A DNA stretch of 64,000 nucleotides from Patiria miniata. Taxonomy: Eukaryota > Echinodermata > Asteroidea > Valvatida > Asterinidae. This document shows, piece after piece, positions 48,231 to 61,900 of this stretch; position 1 is the first letter of the stretch; each line of letters starts with the position of its first letter. A program made the position numbers and the translations under genes. The notes under the pieces were generated by a model. That model saw nothing but the letters and a program-made list of their open reading frames with translations, made no database searches and was not told the origin of the DNA. Location: assembly GCF_015706575.1 (NCBI RefSeq), contig NW_024037074.1, positions 19,519,334 to 19,583,333 of the forward strand, read 5' to 3'.

Positions 48231-48551
48231 CCACATTATATGGGCCTTACTCACGAGTTGGCCATTTCGTTCGAATTCCCTGAATGTGTTTCATTAATTG
48301 TTAACTATTGAATGGTATGGCGCCAGACTATTTATGCAGGCACAATGCAGCCTTATTTTACTGTCATTTTTTTTTTTTTAAATACGGCTTAAGGAATGTT
48401 TAATTACAAATTTTAAATTATTCATTGAAGCAGACTGGAATTTATTATAAATTAACTTACTTTCATTTCTCTTCGCAAGTTCCAAAAATTTAAGATTGTA
48501 CCTAACTTTCAATTCAATATGGCCGACTCGTGAATAAGGCCCATACTGTGG
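48231..48551. repeat. MITE with CCACA...GGGCCTTA termini
   Basis: Left CCACATTATATGGGCCTTA then CTCACGAGTTGGCCAT; the right end is its inverse with few mismatches (ATGGCCGACTCGTGAATAAG, GGCCCATACTGTGG). About 320 bp, interior AT-rich and non-coding. Confidence 0.8.
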
Positions 48552-49917
48552 TGATGAGGACGACGAAGACGACAGCATGAACAATGCTGAGGATGAAGAA
48601 GTTGCAACAGCAAGCCAGAATCAGATGCATTTAAAATCACATCTGATCGGTCTCCTAATCATGCACACACAGGTGCGGCATTTACCACTGCCCTGCTGTA
48701 TTTCATTTACGGCCAGCTGCTGAAAGGTCCAGAGAGTTCGCATTGCTAGTCCCATTCTTGATGCAATAACCGCCAGGAATTATCACACTTTCCTGGGCAG
48801 ACCTTTAAGTTGAGGATTCAGAGTCGACCCAAGTCCGTTACATCGAAAAAAAAGGGAAAAGAAAAGAGAAACATAAGCAGTACTTCTCTCTACTAAAATG
48901 TGGAGGGAAATAGTTTCAAGTGTAGGCCTGCATATCAATTAATCAATTATTTAGATGAACCTGCAATTAATCCAAGCCAGAGAGAGGTATATCTGCGTGG
49001 CAAGCATCTGAGAATGTAAAATAAATTCAGCAACAATATTTCGTATATGCTAACTGCTTCTGTTACCATGTCATCGAGGACGATCGATAAACTCAAGACA
49101 ACATTTTTTATCGAATAAGAGAAAGCCAGTGGGACTTTATTTCTACATCTGTTCAAACATTCTACCTGCCTCGTTTTCATTCCGGCGCACGCGCATCTTC
49201 CACCAATCAGAGAGCCGAATGTGTCACGGATTTCAATTATCAGCTTGGGCGGATCTGACGGGCTAGGTTTCACGGGAGAACGCGTCGCGAGGATCGGTAG
49301 AAATGACAGGACGGTGATAGTCGACGCAGAAACAGGTGTTCTGCTGGTACAGTAGTACACAACCGCTGCTTCTGTGCATGCATTGTGAGCGGAGATCCTA
49401 CATCAACGAGAAAATCAAAATATCGGTCAGTGATGTTCAGGGAGTAAATGTGAAACCTAAATTCACGCTCAACGTGTTGTCGCACAAGAAATCGTATCCC
49501 ACACGACGTAGAAACCGTGTTGTTGGAACTTCGACTTTATTTTTTGCGGCCACAATTTTGACTAGTTATACTCTCGCCGATTTCGACAAAGACCCGAGTT
49601 ATGAATGCGACAGCTCTGAAACGAGCAGGCACGATTCTCGCGATATTTGAACGAGAGAGTTCCGAACACTCAGCCTGTGAACAGACAAACTTGTGGACCT
49701 CAAAGAGTCGGTTGCAGACAAGTTGTCTGAAATTCCTTTAGAAAGCAAGCTCAAAATCCTGAATTGTCATCAGTTTATCATCACCGACTTCAAAGGAGAC
49801 TCGAGATCGACACGACTGTGCCGAAATCACTTGCTATCGAAATCGCTTGCTTCTAAATATCGCGGGTAATTCTAGCTTAGCAGTTAAGTTACCAAGCATT
49901 TGGATTCGAAGGAAACC

Positions 49918-52900
49918 ATGATCAGCGACACCAACCTCATCGAGACGGTATCTGAGGAAGCGGAGCTCCTTCAGACTGAGAACAACACCGAACAGCGGGA
50001 GAACCAAGACGTCTCGGACAACCTGACCAGCACTACCAACAACCGGCCCAACCAGGGGAAGAATGTGGGCAATCCACCGGCACCCAGACGGCGCGTCATC
50101 GGTGACCGGCCTCGGCTGGTTGACCGTACCGTCAGCGAAGGCCAACTCCTGGTGCCTAAGAAGAACCTGCGACAGCAAGACTCCGAGGAAGATCACCCAG
50201 ACTTCTATGAATTCCGCGCTAAAGGTATTTGGACTATTTGTTTTGTATCTCGACCTGTCCAACGTCATAGCAGAAATCTTTACACAATTCATAAATAATT
50301 GTATACTTTTAATCAGCTAACATTTGTGTGTAGTATTAAAACCAGTCTTAAAATCTGCTATCAGCATCTCGAGCATGCATGTCAGCTTCAAAATGTAAAC
50401 CTCAAAATGAGGCTCCACATCAGAAAGGAATGCACATCACAGGTACATTAAATAAAAACAACCAAAGAATTTGACATGTACTTATTTTGCATCATACTCC
50501 TTTTAATTTTAGATTGACAATTTTGTTCGCAATACGTATATCTACAGCAATGTAATAATATATTTCCGAGACAAAATGTTACCAACCACTATTTCCTATA
50601 CTCTAAAGTTATGTTAAAAATACACATGTTACTCTGACCCTGTTTCGTGCTAAATCTTTGTAAAACGGAATCCGCTCCTCTATGCTAATTCGGTTGGTAT
50701 AGCTATAATCCTATATCTGAACAGTTGGACGGGAGAGGGTGATGTTTTACTAACAGAACAATTCGTCTCCAAAACTCTAAGGGGAGGGGTGGGGTGACAT
50801 GTCACCCCTTTTTCACTTAGGCGTGCTTCGCAAGGCCATACAGTTTCAAACGACCCATTTGCAGCTTGAATGAGCCCATCAAATCTAGTCACTGATAGAC
50901 AACTTTCTGAGGTAATTCAATAAGTACAAACTCCATTCATACAGTGTCTTGGCATCAAAATCTTATAAAGTTGCATTTTTCGACTTTCTATTTTCCCGCC
51001 ATTTTGCTTTCCCGACCCCCTTTTGTTTTGCTACAGACAACGTAATGAAAACTTATTGGTTGCAACAGACCTTCATGAGTTGGTGGGCCTTGCGAAGCAC
51101 GCCATTCGCTGCAGGTAGGAACCTTATCAGAGTGGCTGATAATCCCCCCCCCAAAAAAAAAAAAAAAAAGAGAAAAAAAAGAAAAAAAAGATAAAAATAA
51201 ATAAATAAATAATTAATTATAATAATAATAAAAAGTTAATAATTCAAAAAAAATATCTAAGTAAAATTACTCCAAAATTGAATTAAAATTTCACTCAAAT
51301 TTGTAGAAATTCAAGAACCGCACCAGAAAAACCAGACAGCAGAAACAGGTATAACATGCTAATAAAAAAATCTAAAAAACATGTCTCCATTGAAGTAATG
51401 AATCGCATGAATGACTTTGAAATAATTTAACGATTTTTTTTTTCAATCTAATAGCAAAGAGACAATAGTTTAACACCCATGCTTATTTCATCTGCAACGT
51501 TTGAGTGCAATCGGACAAATCAAGGGGTTATATAATAATAATAAAAAGTTAATACTTAAAAAAAAATATCTAAGTAAAATTACTCCAAAATTGAAGTAAA
51601 ATTTCACTCAAATTTGTAGAAATTCAAGAACCGCACCAGAAAAACCAGACAGCAGAAACAGGTATAACATGCTTATAAAAAAATCTAAAAAAATAGTCTC
51701 CATTGAAGTAATGAATCGCATGAATGACTTTGAAATAATTTAACGATTTTTTCCCAATCTAACAGCAAAGAGACAATAGTTTAACACCCATGCTTATTTC
51801 ATCTGCAACGTTTGAGTGCAATCGGACAAATCAAGGGGTTATATCTCATTAGTAATCGATAATTTACGTAAGGGGCTTTGAACGAGCACCTCTTTTTTGT
51901 GCACTCTGAATTAATAAATCTTAATCTCTTGCTACAATGTGTTCGAATACTTCATATTTTTGCAAGCACACTACCTCCACATTAAAAAATGGTGTTTAAA
52001 CGTGCGCAATACATCAGACGAAATCCCTCCCGAAAAACAAACAAACAGATTTCGGTCTTTTCCCGTTTGGGTTAAAGCCCTTCAGGTTGGTCTAATGTGT
52101 TGGAACAACAATATTCATAAAGAGTTAGACAATATGGATACGCTTAAATAATGAAAGGTTTGCGGAAACACCATGTGCGAATAATTTCTCAACTAAGAGA
52201 ATGGTTCTGAAAAGAACCAGAGGTATACGCTTAATAAAGTTATTCATTTAGCGTGGACATTGTTTGAACTCAGAATTAGATTTATCAAAACATTTTTCAA
52301 ATAGTCGGCAATATATTTCCACAAACTGCAAGTAGCAGCTGCACATACTGTGTCCAACCCGTTTATGCTTCCTGTAGTAATAAAGCAAGTACACAATGAT
52401 TACACAAATAACCTCTGGGTATAAAGATCCTCTTCTAAAAACCTTTGAAATTTGGCGCGTTTTTATTTCCTCTTTGAGGTGATTCCAAGGAAAATGGAGC
52501 AGACAGAGAATCAGTGAAATTACTGCCTCAGGTTATCATTCCGCAGACAAGAAAGTACGCGGTGATATTTGTCTAAACCTGCTCGTATTTACCCTCGAAA
52601 TCATGTCAGGGGTATCCCTACACTGTTGCCCCCGGTACTAGTCCCCGCTATCCGACACCCTCTATGACCAGTCCGTTATAATTCGATTCTCCACCATCAA
52701 TCTCTGCCTGTATTTGTACAACTGTGGTCGTCCCCCCGCGCGCCCCGCCACTAATTCGTATCGATTCGGCCTTATGAAAATGTTTTGCGGGATTTAATGA
52801 AGAGCGCTAGGCGCGCGAGGCGGGTTCCAGATGGCCGTTTACGATGGGCGAAATCTCCCGTCTGACTGAATTGGTCACTGCGCTGCAGCTATAGGCTACT

Positions 52901-55900
52901 GTAGGCCTACTGGTTCTCATTTTGTATTCGAAGAAATGCTAGTTTTCATTCCAGGACACGAATGGACAATGGCACCGGTTCAAATAACAAGACTCAATTG
53001 GAAACAGTAACTGGTCATGATCTCCGGAAACAATCACAATCCACCGAAAGCTCCAGGTTCTATAGTTTCCGTGAACTTGATTTCCACTATAGCCCTAAAT
53101 CATTAATTCCTTTAAAATGTAGAATTATGTCACGAAAACCTTCCACAGACGTAGACCTAATCTAAAAATACACAAAACAAAACTACTCAAATTTTTCTTT
53201 AACAGAATTATCAACTGAAACCATATGTACAAAAACTACCAAAACAGCAGACGAAAGCTCTTATGAAAACAAAATCCTCCCACAAACCGAAGGAGCCGAT
53301 AGTACGACAATGGCGGTAAAATGTCCTCCAGCATCTGTGCTCTTTACCATAGTCACCGATGATGGAGTACACGTAGTTTATAGGTCCAAATCATTTCACT
53401 ACGAAGTAGTTATGTCTGTTATAGGTAAATGCATCTCTAATGCCGCATCGAATCAAGTGGTCAGTAATATTCGTCCAGGAAGGAAGGTTTCAGGCATTAT
53501 TTACCGGCTTATTGGGTCTGGGAAAGCTCCATAAAAAAAGTGGTTTTCACAAAATATTTTTTTTGTCGTGATGCCGACTTTCATTTTGCAATGCATGCAC
53601 ATCTCTTGAAAAACAGGTGGCTTGAGCTGTGTTAAAATTTGGGCAAAACAAATTTAAGAACCATGCTCAGGTGCTTGTTTTGCCTGTCGATTGCCTGTGA
53701 TTCAATAGCAAAATTATCATGTATCTTGACATATTTCTTCCCAGATCTTCTTCCCTGCAAAGGGGGCGCTGGCCTGACCACCAAGTTCCTGAAGGAGGTT
53801 CTAGAAGTCATCCTGGAGTACGTACAGGGAACCTTTGATCGTTCCAGTAAGATCCTGGAGTTTCATCACCCCAACGAGCTGAGAGAGCGACTGCATCTGG
53901 AGATCCCTGACAAGGCTGAGAACCTAGACCAGATACTGCAGGATTGTCAGAACACGCTCAAGTACTGTGTTCACACAGGTAAATGAATATGATATTCTAA
54001 TTCTATAGAGAGCCTTCACACTGGTATTAAATGAAGACCCGAGCTTGATTTTCTTGATGACTAAAGGGCGTATGCACACCGGTAAATGAATATCCAAGCT
54101 TGATATTCTTATTCAAAATTCACACCGGTAAATGAATACTCATGCTTGATATTCTTAATCTAAATGCATTATGTGCGCGCATCCCAGTAAACTTTGACTC
54201 CTTCTATAGTATTGGGCACTCAATTCGGCACAAGACCTGAAATGGGCTTATGTTCGAAGTCTGGCTGCAGCAAAGCGGTGCAGTGTGGACGGTATAGACC
54301 AAAATTGGTCTGGGAAGGGAAGCTGTAAATTCAAGATGGTTCAGAGCCTAAAATTAGGCCTACCTGAGTCCATCAATGACGCACAAAATCTAATGGCTAC
54401 CAACTTATTGTTTTTAGGGGGTGGGGGTGGAGTATGTTGCGCCCTCAAGTAGCAATGCTAACCTCGGAATTTCACGCCTTGCACCTTTCCGTTTTTCAGC
54501 GTTGGCGTAAAAAAATATCTGCGCTAACTCCGTAAGCGCTGAGCCCATATTTTTGGGATGTATGCATGCGCAAAAGTAATCTTTCCTTGGTAATTTGTAA
54601 AATATTCTTACTGTCAGCGCGTAAGCTTCCGCCCTTTTTAGCACAGATGACTTGCCTTCGAGATAAGCAAGCCTATGTTAAAAGTGCCGGCTCCGTGTGC
54701 ATTTATAGAAAAACGCATCTGAATGGGCGCACCCTTTCGCCGGCGTCCATAAACGACAAAGATGTTTTGCAGAGAAACGCGCTGCATCTTTATTATTCTC
54801 GAAATCAGATTGTACTTGAAATAACTAAGATCGTTTTATAAAAAGGTAGAAAATATGAGTCAAGTGCCAGCTGCGGATCTCGAGACATTGGCGGAATTCA
54901 TTGTAATTTGGAAGTTCGTTATGTTCATTCCCTTTACGCAGGTCATCCGCGCTATTTCAATCAATTATCGACGGGTCTGGATGTGATATCAATGGCAGGA
55001 GAGTGGCTTACTGCCGCTGCTAATACTAATATGTAAGTTGATTAAAATCCTTTGAATTATTTTTAATATAGCATATTAAAAACTGTTCTCTGTTGGTACA
55101 TGCATATTCTTCAATAAAAATAAAGATTGGCCTTTCCCCACTAAAATTTGAAGGGGAAGGTGGTACACAGACTACAATTATTCAAAAATTCGCCAAATCG
55201 TATAAATTTTTTCAATAATTGTCTTGTTTCTTCAAATTGTCTTTGCCAACTCTTTACCCATCCACAATAAAATATCACCTTTCCCAGCTTGCACTGGTTA
55301 CATTGACTATAAAAAGGGGGCAATTAGCAGATAAGTTGTAGGCCTATTATCGTACGAAGAAAATCCTACTTTCCTAAGATGGGGTTCCCGGAGTAAAATC
55401 GCTGAAGCCCGTTATCTTCATTGAAATTTCGGGTGTTGCATCATCATTTCATGTGAATTCTGCACCTCAAAAATTGTTTTTTTACTGTACTTACTAATCC
55501 CGATTTTAAGAGATGCAGGTTCCATTCAAATAACTTATTGTAATTATAGCTCAACTGAGCTGTGGAATCTGGCCGGATGGTCTCTTTTTTTTGGCAGGTT
55601 TACCTACGAGATAGCTCCGGTGTTCACGCTGATGGAGCGAGCCATTCTCAAGAAGATGCGGGAGATAATCGGCTATAAAGACGGCGACGGCATCTTTGCT
55701 CCCGGTAAGACGAGCAGGGTTGGATCCAGTTTTGGATTAAGAGGGGGTTTAGCTGCCAAGAGGGGCTTAAAGCATGCCTTTGCAGTGTGTTTCTGCATGA
55801 TTTTACTATTTTTTGCGGCCCAAGGGGCGGGGGGGGGTTAACCACCGTATATCCACCACTGGACGAGTATGCATGAGCTTCAAAACTCCGCCTTTCTAGA

Positions 55901-58900
55901 TCACAAAATGGAAAAAGGGAGCTAGGGAATTATTAGTTTGAATCGATAGGCGGCAGCAGATTAGCCAGGCGTTGTTGATTTTATTAATCACGTGTTTCTG
56001 AGCATGCGCATAAACGTTTGAGACCGGTAGCAATGCATTTACACTTGTACTTCTGCATTTGAAAACAGACTTCACAAATAATAACTAAGAAATGAGTTCG
56101 CAAGTGTGTATAAATAAGACAAGGTTTCTCCTGAGTGCCCCTAAGAGTTTAATTTGTGTTACGTCATTTTAAGTCAATGATAAGACGAACTTTCGGCAAA
56201 ATATTTTGTTTCCCGACTTTCTAAGACCGCGTCGCAGTGTAAATGGCCAGAAACACAAAATCCTGGTTACGTTATTTTCACACCACGTTGGAAGGGTGCT
56301 AACGCGTTCTGAAGTTTTAAAAACAAGATTTACCGATTTATGTGCATTTGTGCATAATTCATGCATTCTCTAAAATGTCGCACATGTCCAGTTGACCACA
56401 GGATACGGTGGCATGGTGGGTATACAAGCGAACATCTAAAATTGCCAGTGGTTGTTTCATTATCATAGGTGGCGCTATTTCTAATCTGTACGCCGTGATG
56501 TGTGCCAGGCATAAATACGTGCCATCGTGTAAACGCAGAGGACTCAGCGGTGCGCCAAATCTAGTTCTCTTCACTTCAGAACATGTAAGTAAAGTTAAAT
56601 GGAATAACTGATTTTATACTTTTACAAAGTGAAATGAATCAGCTAGACCGCAGACAAGAAGGATGATAGGTGAATTTAATACCTCTCGTTTTAATACTTG
56701 TTTTGTAAATCTTTCTTTAGGGAAGTTTTTTACTAAAAGGTAGCATGGGTATTTTGGACCGGCAAGCTTGGTGGTCGAGTGGTAAGACGTCTGCACCAGA
56801 AAGCAGGAGGTCGTGGGTTTGAGTCCCACCCGAGTGATAGTTTCTCAGTTTCACTATCGGGGGTAACACACTGAGTATACAGTGTTTATGCTTTGATGAA
56901 TTTAGAACCAAATGTTTAACATGGCTTTGGTCACAAGAAATCCACATGTCTTTCACTCATGCATGGATAAAAGGCTGAAATCCCCCGTTCTGTTTACAAC
57001 TGACGCGGCAGCTATTCTTTGCCTAGCGTATTATAGTTACGAGCCGAAGCTGCAGTTTTAAAGGGAATGTACATGTACATCATTGGTTTTTGCTGTAATT
57101 TTCAGAAATGAACTATATGAGGGGTTAGTTCAATAGATCAAATATTGTTACACAAACATGTTTGAAGTTTTGTGTTAGAAAATGCTGGAAAAACCAAGAA
57201 AAACAAAAATGTTCAAGAAGTCTGGTTCCCTGACTCCACTAAAGATGAAATGGATCAATTTATAGATGCCGGAATATTGTAAGGTATGGGAACCAGTCTA
57301 GCTGGCCTGCACCCGTTCATGAACATGTAACCAATAGCAAACAAAATTTGGACTGAAAACATGGTAAATTTGGAGCAACAGTTGAAAAATAGAAAAATAG
57401 CCCCTTTAAAACGTTGCTTTTTGAGTGTGACTGCAAAGCATGGACTATGGACGACCCTGTGTACGTCAAGGCTGTGCAACCAGCTCTGCGAGAGGCTATA
57501 TTTAACCACACAATAGTGGAAGGCGGAGCCGAGAGAGTTATAGTCTTGATTCATGTCCAAGTTCAAGTGTGATTATTGACATCATTACAATGACTGTTTT
57601 AAAACAAAAGGAAATATACTACACAGCAGAATAAATAGTATGGGGGTTGAACGGTAAGCGGAAGCTTGCACTGGGTCTTTACCACCTTTCATAATTAAAT
57701 ACATGTACTAGCTGAATTAACACTTTTTAAATCACCAAATCACAAACTAATAAGTTACATTTAACTACAACGAGAATCAACAAGTCCCCACCGTAATAGC
57801 TTTCAATGAAGTTAAATCGGATCATTGGTAACAACAGTATGGAAACATAATTCATTTGGCTTTGATCTCTTTTCACGAGATCGCTATTCCGTCCCGAGTT
57901 CTACGCAGTAGACCTTGACAAAAGACTAGATCAGCAAATAATGGTTGTTTACTATTCATGTATTCACTTTGACCCGCACAAGCGTCATATTTTGCTGGCA
58001 ATTTTGCTGGCAACATTTCTCGATATAATACTTCATTTTTTACTCGGTTTGGCGATTCTTGGAGTGACTGCTCAGTAGTAGTTCTCATTCTTCGACACAG
58101 ATTTATTGTAGGTCCTACACCCATTAAAAATATATGATAAAAGCCAACAATTCGAGTCCATTTCTAACATCTAACAACATAGTTCCGGCCACAACGTGAT
58201 AGGAAAACCTGAAAATTTAGACAACATAAAAGACAACTTTTTTCCTTATAATTTAAGCTGAGGGCTATCGTTACAGATCCCCTAACGGACAGTTGCTTCT
58301 CGAACCAACACGCAAAACGTCAGCACAGACTGTCTGCTGATGTGTGGGTTCGAGGGGCCAGGGGGCGGTGTAACGGTGGAACTCAGTTTTGTCTCAAAAC
58401 TCGCCAGGTTTTTTTTCGGATGAAATTATCATTTTATTATTGTTTTTCTCCATGCCTTAGATCTTCCTAAAATAAACATTTAACATGCTGCCAGACTTCC
58501 TTTTGTGTGTGTGTACGACTATCATTGGAAACATCACTATAAAAAGCGTGTTTGAAGTACAGGGGATTGGGAAAACAATTTCCACTACTTGTTTACCAGG
58601 GCGATGACCTATTAGTTTGCGGACGCTTTGGGGAATATTTTTCCCATCTGTTTTTGAATGAGAGAGAAAAATGGAATGTTAAACATGTATTAAAAAGAAC
58701 ATCTACTATGTCAAAGTTACATAAAAAATAACCATTAATTCCTGGGTGATTTTGTTTTAAACACATAACACACAGAGTCACTTTTCGCTGAGAAGAGCAG
58801 CTGCAATCCTTGGCATTGGAACCGACAATGTCGTCTACATCGACACAGACAAAAGGTAATTATCTACAATTTCATTGAAGTCTGAGTACCAAAAAAGGGC

Positions 58901-61900
58901 GCTAAACAGTTTCTTGGTTAACTGAGGAAGATTCTTTTTTGGGGGTGGGGGGTGGGGGAAGGAGGAGGTGGACTCGTAGTCTTGTACATTGATGATTGCA
59001 ATGGAATGTTAAATACACAGTGGGAAAAGATTGTCGAACGGTGTGCTTCAAATAACAAACGGGATTCCAATTCAAAATGTAGCTAGCTTCACAATGAAAT
59101 CACGGACTCAATCTATTTTTCTGCAAACAAAGATGACACGATTAACGAATCGGGGATCTCCCAATTATATCCACGTTCACATTTTGTCAAATATAGAGGC
59201 AAGATGAGCCTAGAAGATTTAGAGAACAAGATACAGCAAGCAATTGCAAGGGTGAGTATGAAACTATCAGAAAAAAATAAGAGAAAATGTCGAAAAGGAT
59301 ATTTTTAGTTATTTATCTCGGGTTAGTTTTTGGTTCAAAACGTCGTGTCAAATGTATCCAAAAATTGTTGCGTAACGCTTAAATTCAAAAGAAAACATTG
59401 TATTGGTTTGCATTACAGGAAAACGAGGATCAAAACTTCTTATTTTAAAAAAGACGTGCTTTCTCAAGTTTCATAATCTCATCTTTACCTTTGGAAGATG
59501 GAGGCAAAACAGGAGGTTTTTGTTAAAAGAAAACCAAAAACGATTTCATTTTCGAGTGTTAATTTTCAATACGTTCATATCTTTGAATTTTGAGTGTACT
59601 ATCTGCTTTTTGTTTTAGGGCGATAAACCATTTTTCGTCAACGCGACTGCAGGTACTACTGTACTAGGTGCATTCGATCCGCTCAACGCCGTGGCCGATA
59701 TATGCGAGAAATACGACTTGTGGATGCATGTCGATGTGAGTATATGGCGCCCTCTCTCAAATGCGGACTGCCAAAACAATAATTAAGTCCCAGGACACTA
59801 GTTGCAGTTTGGTTCATATCGAAAACGAACGTCACAAAATGCTAGGATCTATCAATGCATGCATCGTCAATTTTAACTGATTGTTTTCTTACGGTTTTGC
59901 ACCCTTGAAATGCTGTTGCGTGAGGCTTATGGAAAGCGCCCTCAGTTTTCTCGCAAAACCAAAAAACCAAACTGGAAGCAATACCACCAACTTTTTGTCA
60001 TCGATTGTACAATGTACAATCGATGACAAAAAGTTGGTGGTATTGCTTCCAGTTTGGTTTTTTGGTTATGCGAGAAAATTGGGGGCGCTTTCCATAATTT
60101 AAAATCTTGGTCGAAACAATGATCTACCACGTACATGCACTGATATCCGCCAGATGGCAAACGGCATTCGTAATATCTTACTGAGTATTAATATGCCCAA
60201 ACCAGCGGCGTGAGTATGGTTAAAATTTTAAGGGGCACCTATAGGGGTGCACAATTTATCAAGGGGGGGGGCACTGAAGGCAAAACGTTTTGTTAATTCT
60301 GTTCGGTTCAAGATTTAAAATAGGGGGGGGGGGCACCCGGGAGGCACGGACATCCGCTGGGGGCACGTGCCCCCTTTCCCGTGGTCTCCCCCGTAGTTAC
60401 GCCACTTGCCAAACCCCGCATCAAAAACAGAATCAACATTTTGTTGTTTGCAGGGAGCGTGGGGTGGAGGTGTCCTCATGTCCAGGAAGCACAGACATAA
60501 ACTGGACGGCATCCATAGGTGAGGCAACGCAGGTGGGATCGAGATTGAAAATATGGCATAAAAAAACCGAAGTGCGAAATACTTATAGTCATCCTTGGAT
60601 TCTCTTTAACTCTGACGGGAACGAGTGCACAAAATGGGGGTAGGACTCATCTGACTGGTAATTTTCTGCCAAGGGGATGCTCCACTCAAATCTTGGTATT
60701 GTTCTTGCCTTCACCATGATGTAATGTTGTCTGAAACAATTCTAAAAATCCTCTTGAATCAAAGATCATGTATATACCAAATTTATTTTTCTGTTTTTTT
60801 TGTCTACTTCTTACAGGGCCGATTCCGTGACGTGGAATCCTCACAAACTCATGGGTGTGTTGCTCCAATGCTCGGCTATTCTGATCAAGGAGGACGTAAG
60901 AAATAGAAGAAGGTTATATTGTTTAAAGCCCAAATGATGAGTAAGATAGAACCGTTGTAGTAGAGGTGTTGTTTGTATGTTTAAGTAATCTCTGATCAGC
61001 TAAGAAAATCGCAGAGAATTGTGGGAGTAATGAGCAGCCAAACGCTGTCGTAAATAGAATAGTACACGCCACGAAAACAGGTTTTTTTTTATAATGATGA
61101 GGTGTTTACTTTTTTATTACGCAGAAATGAACAAAACTTGAGCTATACACAAACAAGGTAGCCTACCCTTTGATGTACAGTAATTTTAAGTCTTTCTTTC
61201 TTTCTTTTCCTTTTAGGGAATTTTAGAGGACTGCAACTCGATGAGGGCGCCCTACTTGTTCCAGCAGGACAAGCATTACGATGTATCCTACGACACGGGT
61301 GATAAGACCATGCAGTGCGGCAGGCACGTGGACGTGTTCAAATTCTGGCTCATGTGGCGGGCCAAGGTAAACGGCAGCCATTAATTATTGCACGTTACCT
61401 TGACATTTTTATGGTCGATTGAGGGCACTGTACCGATGTTATTTTTGGGTTTTTTTCGTTCAAAATATGGACTACTCACAGCAATTATGTCGGACTTTTT
61501 TCACTCCAGACAACACAATGTAGCCTCGCCTCGTGTTCGGACCATCCCTCTGGTTTAAAAAAACGCCACATCCTATTTTTACGAAGTGTTTAAATACAGA
61601 AAACAAGAATTTTTTTTTTTGAAAGGTAGGCCTAATCAGTTAATAAAATTTAACAGCCTGTGCAAACTCGCCATTCCAAATCGTAACGAACTCCTTTTAC
61701 CTTCTTCTCCCTCAGTTCACATAATCCATTTTATATCGATCTGTTCTTCTTCCAGGGAACACGAGGCTTCGAGAATCACGTCAATAAACTCTTCGAGCTA
61801 GCCGGGTAAGTAAGCTATACAGTTCATTGTTAGTACAATATTATTGCACGAATAAACACTTATATGTACCCGAAAATGATCGGGAAGTGTGTCTTAAAAA

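Larger units (their letters stand above)
33331..49917. other. 16.6 kb spacer between divergent genes
   Basis: The ARM-TIR-SAM gene (minus) and GAD (plus) are transcribed away from each other, so both promoters and 5' UTR exons should lie here. I could not place transcription starts. The stretch holds a SINE fragment, several MITEs, a LINE relic, long oligo-G runs (e.g. 42580-42604, 45980-45999) and no convincing additional protein-coding gene. Minus-strand ORFs near 39685-39978 and 40511-40948 look like chance. Confidence 0.6.
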
